This document shows, piece after piece, positions 46,508-56,705 of a stretch of DNA of 64,000 nt. Under the pieces are notes generated by a model. The model saw nothing but the letters and a program-made list of their open reading frames with translations. It was not told the origin of the DNA and searched no databases. Origin of the DNA: Gigaspora rosea (lineage: Eukaryota; Glomeromycota; Glomeromycetes; Diversisporales; Gigasporaceae); the NCBI GenBank assembly GCA_003550325.1, contig QKWP01000126.1:1-64000 (forward strand). Reading direction: 5' to 3'. The translations under genes were made by a program, and so were the position numbers. The first letter of the stretch is position 1; every line of letters starts with the position of its first letter.

Positions 46508-46851
46508 ATTTGTGTTTAAATTTGTGCAAGAATATTATACGTGTTGTAATCAAATCATAATATCAGACGTAATTGAAATCAAAAATCAGTTTGAGTCATG
46601 ATGAAATTTAAAATAAAGTTAGACATAATAAGTGAATTTCGATTTTTAAGAAAAATAGGTCGTGTGTCGAACATGTCAATGTTTCTTTATTATCAGTTAA
46701 ATATATATGTTAATATGTGCTTATTTTATACTTATTTAATAATTTCATATATTTAAATCGTCGACTAGGGAAAAAGAATTAACATCAGGTATTATATCAT
46801 AAAAATCAATTTATCAATTTATTAATTTACTAATTTTTTAATAATTAACAG
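46508..46851 (+). other. Spacer between the Sel1 and kinase genes
   Basis: AT-rich, ending in TTAATAATTAACAG, a good splice acceptor. An upstream kinase exon is therefore likely but was not identified. Confidence 0.5.
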
Positions 46852-48081
46852 CTACAAATGAATGGATACGTACTTCTGAGATTGATGATGATTTGAAAAA
46901 AATATTGATGGGAAATAAGTTTCAGTTATCTTGGATTTCTTATGATGAATTTTATAATATTACAGAAATGGGCAGAGGTGGATTTGCAACTGTATACCGT
47001 GCTAACTGGCTTGATAAAGGTCAAAATTTAATCAGAATGGTTGCGCTTAAATTACTTCATAAATCAAATAATTTTCACGAAGAATTTATAAAAGAGGTAA
47101 TATTTATAAAAATCATCATCAATTGCATTATTTGTTATTTATTATTTATAATTATTAATATTTATATTTCTTATAATAAGTTAAAAGCTTATTGTGATAT
47201 CGGACTTAAAGATCCAACATTTTTAAAATGCTTCGGTATATCAAAGACAAGGCTTCTAAAGATTATATTCTAGTCATGAAATATGCGTCCGAAGGTAGTT
47301 TGCGTAACAATCTACGTAGCATTGCACAAATGGATTGGAAAGATAAAATAAATTTGCTACAATGTATTGCATCAGATCTTCAAATAATTCATTCCCATGA
47401 CCTTATTCATTGCGATTTACATAGTGGGAATATACTACAATCTAACTTGAAGAGTGCATATATTGCAGATTTAGAGCTTTCAATAACAGCTAATATTGCT
47501 CTAAAATCGAAATCTGATAGAATTTGTGGAATTTTACCTTATATAGCTCCTGAAGTTTTGAACAATCAACAATATACTAAAGCATCAGATATTTATTCAC
47601 TTGGTATTATCATGTGGGAAATTTTATACGGTAAACCTGTACCTTTGAGTTAAACTCAAAATTACATTCTAAATTACAATTTCAAATACAAGTATGCAAT
47701 GGTTTACGTCCACATATTTATGAAAATACAGCAAAGTGCTATGCTAATTTAATGAAGAAATGTTGGAGTACAGAACCAAAAGAACGACCAACTGCAGCTG
47801 AAATTTGTGATATTTTTGCAGAATGGCTAAATAATGAAAGTATTTTATTTGAATTGTTCGAATCTAATAAATTACAAAATATAAAAAATGAGGATATGCA
47901 TGTATATAATGATTCTCATTATAAAAGTTGTTTTATTTTATCCAATAATGATTATAAAGGTATTTATAAATTTGGTTTTTTTTAATAAAATTTATTTTCT
48001 ATATTATTGCTTTGTTTAATAATACTTTGTATAGATAGTGAATTATATGAACTTGAAGTACCAGATTTTATCGATGAATAA
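46852..48081 (+). pseudogene. Protein kinase gene (Rhizophagus HCDLH type), disrupted
   Basis: Kinase fragments in order: TNEWIRTSEIDDD lead, Gly-loop MGRGGFATVYRANW, VALKLLHKS with the ATP-binding Lys, an 84-base intron (47097-47180, donor GTAATA), LKAYCDIGLKDPTFLKCFGI, MKYASEGSLRNNL, catalytic loop LIHCDLHSGNIL, IADLELS, IAPEVLNNQQY, DIYSLGIIMWEILYG, CNGLRPHIYENTAKCYANLM and KERPTAAEICDIFAEW. The last exon 48035-48081 (ELYELEVPDFIDE) follows an intron at 47960-48034. Frameshifts occur near 47,245 and 47,640. The metal-binding DFG/DLG motif reads DLE, so the Gly is lost. The first exon is missing or upstream. This class (TKL-like kinases with Sel1 partners) is greatly expanded in Glomeromycotina. 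Decay, not sequencing error alone, is favoured because a key residue also changed. Confidence 0.85.
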
Positions 48082-48509
48082 GTAACCCTTCCGATTTTAG
48101 GGCAATATGGCAGACTTTATTAATAATCTTGAACGTGAATACTATAAACATGTAATATTTACAATACAAATATAAGATATACACTTCGTATAACACTATA
48201 TTTATTGAATTTAAGAGCCTTCTTTGAATTAAAATTTATGAAGTAAAAAATAAAAAATAGAAGTTAAAAAAATAAACCCATATAAAATTCTTTTAAGAAA
48301 CATTATAATTTTTTTTTTTTTTTTTTATCCATTGTCAAAATTTATAGTTGCTATCATAATCATCATTTTTAAACTTTTTTTTCTAAAACATATGATGCAC
48401 GATATGTTATTAATTCCAAATCTTAAAATAGAATTGGAGCCAAATCCTAGTATATTTACCAAATCATACGTAATTTGTAATTTGTGAACCTACTATTATA
48501 CATAATTGA
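48082..48509. other. AT-rich spacer
   Basis: T-run at 48,309-48,326; nothing else supported. Confidence 0.4.
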
Positions 48510-49565
48510 TAGCAATTTAATATTGTTGATTAATTAATTGCCTTATTTTGTTTGGGAAGTCTTGATCTTTGGCAATAATTTTATCTGAACCTTGACCGTT
48601 GGCAATAATTTTACCTGAACTTTGACCGTTGGCAATAATTTTATCTGAACTTTTATCGTTGGGAATTATTTTATCTGAACCTTGACCATTGGCAATAATT
48701 TTATCTGATCCTTGACCATTTGGCAATATTTTCATCCGTTGTTGGTTGATTTGTAAAAACTTGATAGTTGTCAATGATCGATGCAATCAATATACGAACG
48801 TTGTCAACATCGTTAGCAACATATTGTATTTGCTTTACTTGTAAAATGTTGAACGTCTCCGATTGGTTATTGCATATCTTGATTTTTAGTAAAAAAAAAT
48901 TGCCCAACATTGTTTGTAAAATGTTTAACGTCTTCAATTGTTTTTTGCATGCCTTTTGTTGGCAACAAATTGCCCCAAGTTGTTTGTAATGTTAAGCCTC
49001 TTTAATTACTTTAGGTTTATCTTGTTTAGCAACAAATTGTCCCACATTATTTATATGCTGAGCGCCTTCGATTGTTTTTTGTGCACCTTATCAGTAACTA
49101 CTTGCAACACGTTATTTGTAAAACTTTGAACTTTTTCAATTACTTTTAGTATATCTTTGCTGGCAACAAATTGTTCAACATCATTTGCAAAATATTGAAT
49201 GTCTTCAACTGTTCGTGTGTACCTTGATTGTTAACAGCAGTTTGTTTTATATTACTTGTAAAATATTGAACTTCCTAAACTGTTATTGTATATCTTTAGC
49301 AACAACATTATTTGAATGTCTTCAATTGCTTTTTGCATACATTCAGACCTCCCTAAATGCACGTCGTTGGGACCAGCTCGAGCACATGCATTTAGAGAGG
49401 TATTGCATTTAGGAGGTAAAAATCTATAGATGTAATATGAGTTGGACCCAAGAAAGAACGTGTATTTAGAGAGGTGTTGCATTTAGGGGAGTAGCATTTA
49501 GAGGGGTCTGACTGTACTTTGATTGTTGGTAACGAATTGCTCAACATTATTTGCAAATTTTGAAT
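48510..49565 (-). pseudogene. Relic of a repeat-coded coiled-coil protein
   Basis: Read on the minus strand, about nine imperfect units of 70-90 bp code text such as GMQKTIEDVQHF and NNVEQFVA, Gln/Asn/Val-rich and probably helical. At its 3' end (48,562-48,726) a 33-bp minisatellite codes GQGSDKIIAN about six times, still open in a frame from 48786 to 48517. Frames elsewhere are broken by stops and small shifts, and a MITE (49338-49516) interrupts it. No known family is recognised. Confidence 0.55.
49338..49516. mobile_element. Pogo/mariner-type MITE, 179 bp
   Basis: Ends TACATTCAGACCTCCCTAAA and the complement of TACAGTCAGACCCCTCTAAA, with TA on both sides. Several internal GCATTTAG(G/A)GAGG copies. 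Sits inside the coiled-coil relic. Confidence 0.8.
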
Positions 49566-50691
49566 TCTTCAAAAAATATTATTTTCTTTCTTAACAATAA
49601 AAGAAAACTTTTGTTTAGTATTAAGTGCGTATTTGGCTTGAGAATTAATTTTTATAGATCTCAGGCATTTTTTGAGAACATAAAAAGAAAAAATATTTGG
49701 CAAGATAACAATTATTATAAAAGAAGATTGCACTAATCAAAGATATAGATAGATAAAAAACCAATCGATTTATAATTATCAGTAGTAAACATTAAATTTT
49801 TTAGGAAACAATGACATATGGCGAAGCAAGGATATTAATGATATGGAAATTTCACACTTTGCATCTGCACATATCTTATGCACGAATACTACATACGTAA
49901 ATAGAGATACTGTAGTACATTGTTTTCTAATAAATACGCATACAAAACCAATTTTAAGTACGTATATGTTCACCAATCATCTAAACAGAGGATCCAATTT
50001 AATATTGACCTAATGGGAATTTAGAATTAATAACTTCGTATAATGATATTATTTTACCGACTGCATGGGATGTTCATCGTGTATTTACAAAGATTCAAGA
50101 AGACTTAAAGTGACTTATACAAGTGAGGTGAAAGAGAATGTGTTTAATTGTTGGTAGCTTAAGTAATATCACCATGCTTCTTAATTAATAAAATCTTTTT
50201 AATTAAAGATTCATGATTTTAAAGCTGCTATAGTTTAAGCAAATCATCCGTTCCCTTCACAATGTAGGATATTTTACTTTGAAATTAAAATTATAAATAA
50301 AGGCGAAAATTGGTAATATTAATAATGATTTGTGTCATAAACATCACCTTTGCTTTTGTTCTTGTAAACTTTTTTATAATTTTTTCATTCTATTCTTATC
50401 AGAATGAATGGAATGGGTATTGTATAAAGCAAATCAATAAAAAAAACGACTATTCAGCTTATAAACATAATATTCATGCCTGGTAATGACAAATTTTAAT
50501 TTTATATTCATGTCGTTACGAGATTAACTTCTATATTATATCTCTCTTAGGACAAGAATAAAAGAATATAGAAAAAAATGAAGAAAATGATTCATGAGGA
50601 TGTGGATACCATGGCGTCGATGGATATCCTTTTTGTTCAGAAGTACTGAATTAATGGGCCATCATATACTACCGGTGATATTATCGGGTTT
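49566..50691. other. AT-rich region without recognised feature
   Basis: Both strands scanned. Only short frames without domains. GTGTTTAATTGTTGGTAGCTT and similar text matches nothing else in the window. Confidence 0.35.
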
Positions 50692-50951
50692 ACTAAAATG
50701 CGCCTAAGGTGTTGAACACCGTGTTACACAAAACTATTAGAATAGCCAATCAAAATTTAAGATCAGGTGTAACATAAAATTTGGGTTTTTTTGTTTATTT
50801 TTTTAAAAAAAAAACATTCATAACTTAAAATTTTGCTTATGATGGTATAAACTATGCCCCCTGCCCCATCCTTATTTTTTTTGTTTTTGTTACATAAATT
50901 TGCAAATCTAATTTACCTATGGTGTTCAACACCATAGGTGCATTTTATAAT
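50692..50951. mobile_element. TTACACCTGATC MITE family, copy A
   Basis: Ends CTAAAATGCGCCTAAGGTGT and the complement-like CACCATAGGTGCATTTTA. Interior has AATAGCCAATCAAAATTTAA, GATCAGGTGTAACAT and ATGCCCCCTGCCCCATCC. Relatives at 53711, 60857 and 10060. Confidence 0.75.
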
Positions 50952-51034
50952 TACCGGATATTATTGTATGTTATTTAAAATTTCAAAAGCAAAATAGTTT
51001 TTTATGCTGAAAAAATGGAATCAACTTAGGTAAC

Positions 51035-52680
51035 CAAACGTTTAGAACTAAACTTTATAGTTTTTTAAAGCAAGTAATTAAAATTATTACAGTTATAAAA
51101 GATTTTAGATTTTATGTAATTTCATAACGACGATTTCAAAGTTATTCCATAAAAGTTATTCCATATCCTTGTGTTTGGTTTAGATTACTAAGTGGGTTAG
51201 TGGAACTGAGCTTTGGAAACGAAAGATTTGAATATTCTGGCAAAATATTCAAAGGGTTTAATTGTATTGACTTATTTTAAATCTTTTAACATTTAATTTT
51301 ATTTTAGAATGTGAGTACGAAGAAAATTTACTATTTAAAATAAATTGCGTTAATTTAGTCGGTGAGTAGAAGAATATTTACTAATATAAATTAAATAAAT
51401 GTTACTATTTAATTTTATTTTATTAATATTAATTAGCCTGTGAGTGCAAAGAACATTTATAAACCAAAGTATTTAAAATAAGCTATTCAATTCACAAATA
51501 TTTACTATTAATTTAATTTTTTTTGCTTTAATTTAGTTTGAGTACAAAGAACATTTATTAATCAAAGTAAGCAATTCAAGTTCATGATATATAATATATA
51601 TTTAATTTTATTTTATTCGCATTAATTTAGTGGGTGTGTATAAGGAACATTTATTAATCAAGTATTTAAACTAAATTATTCAAAATTCATGATTTTACTA
51701 TTTAATTTTATTTTATTCGCGTTAATTGGAGGTAGCATAATTTGCTTTCATTAATAGTTTTTAAAATCGCTATTCAATTTCATTAATATTTACTATTTAA
51801 TTTTATTTAATTCACGTTAATTTAGGGCATGAGTATAAAGAATTTATTGTGGCGGTTGAAGCGAGATTGAAGGTTTTATTTAAATCTATAATATTTACTA
51901 AAATCCATTTATTTTCTTCTATTAATAAAACTCACTCAACCCTATCCTAACTCTAAAAAAAGGCAGACAAAAGACCCCAAAATTTTTAAGATCTCAGCTT
52001 CAGTTGCCACATTATTAATCAAAATATTTTATAGTAAGTTATTCAAGTTCATTATTTAATTTTATTCGTGTTACCTTAGTGAGTAAGTATAAAGAGCATT
52101 TATTAATCTAAGATATATTTAAAATAAGCTATTAAAGTCATGAAGATTATTATTCAATAATTTTATTCACATTAATTTAGGACATGAATAAAAAGAATAT
52201 TTATGAACCAAAGTATTTAAGAATAGCTATTCATGTTCATGAATATTTGACTATTTTAACTATTTAGTTTCTATTTAATTTTTTTTATTCGCGTTAATTT
52301 GGTTTGTGAGTATGAAAATATTTACTAATATAGAGATTTAAATAAGCTATTCAAGTTCACGAATGTTACAATTTAATTTTATTTTATTTACGTTAATTTA
52401 TTGTGTGTGTGCAGAGAACAATTATTAATAAAGTATTTAGATATGAATTTAAAATTTATGAATATTTACAATTTAATTTATTTTAAAATGTGAGTATAAA
52501 GAAAATTTTTTAAAATAAGTTATTTTTCAAATCAATATTTATCATTTGATTTTATTTTATTTCGTTAATTTAGTCGGTGAGTTTAAAAAGCATTTATTAG
52601 TTTAAATTTTTAAAATAAGCTATTCAAATGGATATTCAGTCCTTAATTTTATTTATTCACGTTAATTTAGTCTTTATTAA
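51035..52680. repeat. ~100-bp satellite array, about 13 units
   Basis: After a lead shared with 4975-5215, units repeat every 90-110 bp with TTACTATTTAATTTTATTTT, ATTCGCGTTAATTTAG, GTGAGTATAAAGAACATTTA, TTAATCAAAGTATTTAAAAT and AAGCTATTCAAGTTCATGA. Diverged, non-coding. The same units occur at 5215-5490, 8877-9150 and 10365-10560. Confidence 0.85.
51850..52007. mobile_element. MITE inside the satellite array
   Basis: Ends TGTGGCGGTTGAAGC and GCTTCAGTTGCCACA are inverted. Interior CCCTATCCTAACTCTAA and AAAGACCCCAAAATTT resembles the MITE at 26397-26610. Confidence 0.7.
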
Positions 52681-52798
52681 TGTTATTAAGAAAATTCGGT
52701 AATCTATTATTAATGCTTTGTAATTTTGACCTTATCAGATTTAATTATATAACACAGTCTTATTTTTTTTTTTTTGATACAATGGAACAACAAAATTT

Positions 52799-52971
52799 TG
52801 TGCCAGGTTTTGTCAATCATTGTGGCACTAATTCGCAAACCAGATTTCAAGATCATATTACCGTTCATTTTGTTTATTTCTCAAAAATCTGCATAAAAAA
52901 CCACCTTTAGTGCTCTATGAAATTTTATTATCTGCAAATTTGTGCTGCAATAATCAGCAAAACCTGGCACA
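52799..52971. mobile_element. MITE with TGTGCCAGG ends, 173 bp
   Basis: TGTGCCAGGTTTTGTCAATC at left and the complement-like ATAATCAGCAAAACCTGGCA at right. No target duplication identified. Confidence 0.65.
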
Positions 52972-53710
52972 GAGTATTAAAAGACTCGCTAACTAAGTTA
53001 TGGCTGATATTTCTCAATATTCGAATAATCAAAAAATCATAATACGTTATTTTGTTGGTTTTAAGTACTATAAAAATACATGAATTAACTTACTTTGATA
53101 TAAGACATAATAGGGCAATATTGATATGTATTTCAGATCAATGCCAAAACCAGAGTGATTTATTTGTGGTACTGTATACAAATCTCATTCTTTATCTGCT
53201 TTACCCGTATCTATGTTTTTAAATTAATGTCTCAAGGTTCATTTGTGGAAGATTATTTTTTTTTGTTTTTAATATGCTGAAAATATTAAACTCGTGCTCA
53301 ATCCGAGATCATGTAAAAGTTAGTTTTTTTCGTTACTTAGTATGGAATCAGAAAATTGACAGATCTCTTTGTTCTTTTTTAACATTCTTATCAGATAAAT
53401 TTATGAAAAAAAATAAATAGCAAAAAATAGAAAATTTGGAACAATTGGACTTCAAATATATATATATATATTTGAAAAAATGAGTCGGCAATGATGAGAA
53501 ATAAAAAAAAATAATTTTGCTCGTTCTAAAATGTTTAGCGTCAAAAGAAGCGTCAGTATAAAATAACTTATATGATAATAATTATTTTGTTAATTAATGT
53601 TATTGAATTAATTTTAATAGATAATATTTATGATACGAATGATAATAATTATTATGTTATTGAATAATTTTGTCTAATTTAATTTTATTAATTTTAATAG
53701 ATAATATTTA
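52972..53710. other. AT-rich spacer with an 80-bp duplication
   Basis: ATTTTAATAGATAATATTTA occurs at 53611 and 53691 as part of an imperfect 80-bp tandem pair. Nothing else recognised. Confidence 0.4.
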
Positions 53711-53985
53711 TGATGGTGTTTTACATCATAGGTAGATTAGAATTGCAAATCCATGTAACAAAAACAATAAAATAAATTTTTATAAAACAAAAATAAATTT
53801 CATTGCCTTAGGGTTAGGATGAGGCCTGGGATTTTATCGAGCATTAATATATACAAAATTTAGCAAAGAATTTTTTTATTAGAGCCCCAAAGGTGGCTTC
53901 ATAAGCAAACTTTTGAGATATGAATGTTTTTTACAAAAAAACCGAAAATTTATGTTACACCTGATCCTAAATTTTGATTGGCTAT
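53711..53985. mobile_element. TTACACCTGATC MITE family, copy B
   Basis: Starts TGATGGTGTTTTACATCATA; has GAGCCCCAAAGGTGGCTTCA and GTTACACCTGATCCTAAATT like copy C. The right end breaks off at GGCTATTCTAGT. Confidence 0.7.
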
Positions 53986-54043
53986 TCTAGTCGGGTGATT
54001 GAATCTCCAAATAGGTGTTCAAAGCCCAAACAAGTAACCCCAC

Positions 54044-54379
54044 CAGGAGTCTAGACACTTTTGCAGTAACTTGATGTGGCGCATAAGAATTAACCAATCG
54101 GAGAACATGAATTTTGATCGTCCCAGATCAGTCTGACATCAAAACAAAACATGTGTACAAGAAAAAAAAAAGAGAAAAGAGCGAAAATACTCGAAAACTA
54201 GTGTTTAAATCAGCCTTAAAAAACTATATAAAAATGTTTAGAAAGTGATTCTACATATAGATAGTGACCCTCTAAGCCTATATTCATGAACTCTAACCCT
54301 AACAATAAAGCCAAAATGTTAATCCGAATACGCTACACCACATAATGGTCATATTACTGCAAAAGTGTCTAGACTCCTG
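54044..54379. mobile_element. MITE with 26-bp inverted ends
   Basis: CAGGAGTCTAGACACTTTTG at left and CAAAAGTGTCTAGACTCCTG at right, matching for about 26 bases. Centre CCCAGATCAGTCTGACATC is related to the MITE at 15469-15815. It is flanked by similar GCCCAAACAAGT text on both sides. Confidence 0.85.
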
Positions 54380-54382
54380 TGG

Positions 54383-54520
54383 AGCCCAAACAAGTGATCA
54401 AAGCCCCAAACAGATTATCAACTCTCCAAACTGGTAATCAAATCTCCAGACTGCTGATCATTTACTTATTTGGAGATTTGATTACCCATTTGGATAGTGA
54501 TTAAAGCTCTCATACGAATT
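54383..54520. repeat. ~20-bp tandem repeats ending in a 16-bp perfect hairpin
   Basis: Units such as GTGATCAAAGCCCCAAACA, TATCAACTCTCCAAACTG and TAATCAAATCTCCAGACTG are followed by an inverted set. GGTAATCAAATCTCCA (54433-54448) and TGGAGATTTGATTACC (54471-54486) pair perfectly. Confidence 0.7.
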
Positions 54521-55912
54521 AAAAATATATAAGGGTATGGTGGAGAAAGAACAAGTAGGGTTGTGGATAGTATTTCTGTAATAATCCAATATATTGATTC
54601 ATATTAATAATGAGGACCTTATACCTGTAATTATGTGTTAGTTATCATTTTAAACCATTTAACCTTAATCACAATTTGTTTACAATTGAACTAAACCAGC
54701 CCAATTTTATCAAGGTCTCCCAACCAATCATAATACCAGATTTAGTATTTATGTTATTCTGAGGACGCAGTAATATGTATCATATAATGGAACGAAATCA
54801 GATAAAATATTCTCTATTGCTATCAGACTGCCTTAAGATTCAAATTGTATTTATTGTGATCTATTTTGATTTTATTGAGTTTTTACTTAATATTCTATTC
54901 AGTAGCATCAACTCACCAAAAATTACTTCACAGACAACTTAGTTCATAGAGAATTTAATTACAAGTAAGATTATTTTACAATTGATTTATTCACAAACAA
55001 GTTTTTTTATTGGCAGTTATTTTAATAACATCAGATTTTATAAACAAATTAATTCTAGTTATTGTCATTAAAATTAAATTTAAATTTACTGTAAATTCTC
55101 GAAATAGCATGCAAGGACATTGTTTTAATGAAAAAAGTAAAATTAGAGAATTATAATTGTTATACAATATATGTAATCACAAAATTAATATAAATAGAAA
55201 GATCAAAAGTTATCTTTTAACTGTAATAAATAAAGAGAAGAGAAGTGTATAGTAAAGATACTTTACACCTAAAAGTTGATTGATAACCAGTTGAGCAAGA
55301 TAACAGTTATATTATGTTCCTGGTTTTAGTATAACTGTGCCATGCAGCTACCCTAATTCAATATAAAGGCAAAATAGGCATTTAAAATAAATTTACACAG
55401 ACTCTTTTTCTTCTTTATTCTTGTGTTAAAGTGAAAAGTAATAAGTTTTATTTTTATAATTTAATATAATTTAATTGGTTAATTGTTACATGTGTGCAAA
55501 TGTCCAATTATAATATGTTATTTAATTTTATATAATCAACTAATTAAGAGAATGTTATCATTTTTTGTATACATATATGTTCAAGTTTGTAATTTAGTAC
55601 AACAAAAATATTCACATTCACACATTTGAGCAATCATATAATGCTTTCTGGACACATAATACTATTCATTTTTCCTGGTTATAGGATTATACTAGGCAAA
55701 ATAATCAATTACTATATCAGATATTATATTAAATTCATATTTTATTATTGACTTAATAAAAGCTCACAACATTATATTGTTGCTATTGATTTAGGATTTT
55801 AATACATGTATATTGTCTTTATAGTGCAAAATCTAAAAATCAAATTACATCTTATAGAGGGATAGCTAAAGCTAGATATATCAAAAGATTACCTAATTTT
55901 TTTGATTTTAAT
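54521..55912. other. AT-rich region without recognised gene
   Basis: 55,317-55,360 contains the complement of GCTAAAACCAGGAAC and TTAGGGTAGCTGC, text shared with 30,121-30,162 and partly 16,440; probably ends of a further short element. Nothing else. Confidence 0.4.
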
Positions 55913-56705
55913 TAAGGGTAGGGGGTATGTAGATCATTTATTATATGATTTTTGTGGTATCGATTTTTCTTTTTAAAGTTTAGTAAAAAATTTTTTAAGC
56001 AAATCATTTAAATTATTAAATAAAATCATGAAACAGGTTTTTGTGATTCTAAAAATAGTAAAATTATCAAAATTGGTTGAATATTCATCAAGTTATAAAG
56101 ATTTAAACTTTAGGTGTTGAAAGTTGTTTGCAAAAATCATATGATATCAACCAATCAAAATTAATCATTTTGTGTAACTCGGGGAAATTTGAGCCAACTG
56201 AGGGAAACTTTATTATATATAGAAGTATAATTTTTTTTTAAATATATACTATATTAAAATTTTACTATTATAAAATATGCGTTTTATTCTATATATTATA
56301 AAATTTTAGTCAAATTTGGTTGCAACTATAAAAAGTTTTATTAGTCAGTTCCGGACAGCATAAGATATCCTATTTTTTTAGCTTAGTAAAAAATAATATA
56401 ACTTAATCATAAATTATTTTTAAAAAAAATCCTCTTACAAATTAATAGTTTTTTGGTCAAACTATATTTCTGTAAGAGGAATTTCTTTTATTTTTATTTT
56501 TGACCAAGTTATAACGGGTTAAAGATTAGCAATTTTATATATAGGTTGAGAATTTGGTGCATGTGATTATAAGGGACAAGCCAATAAAAGTCGATGTGCT
56601 GTGATCACGTGACCATGCCGATCGGGTATGACCAATTAAAATTAGATATCTGGAAAGATTTAAATGGATCAAATCGTTATCAATCTTTTTTTTTAATTAA
56701 AAAAA

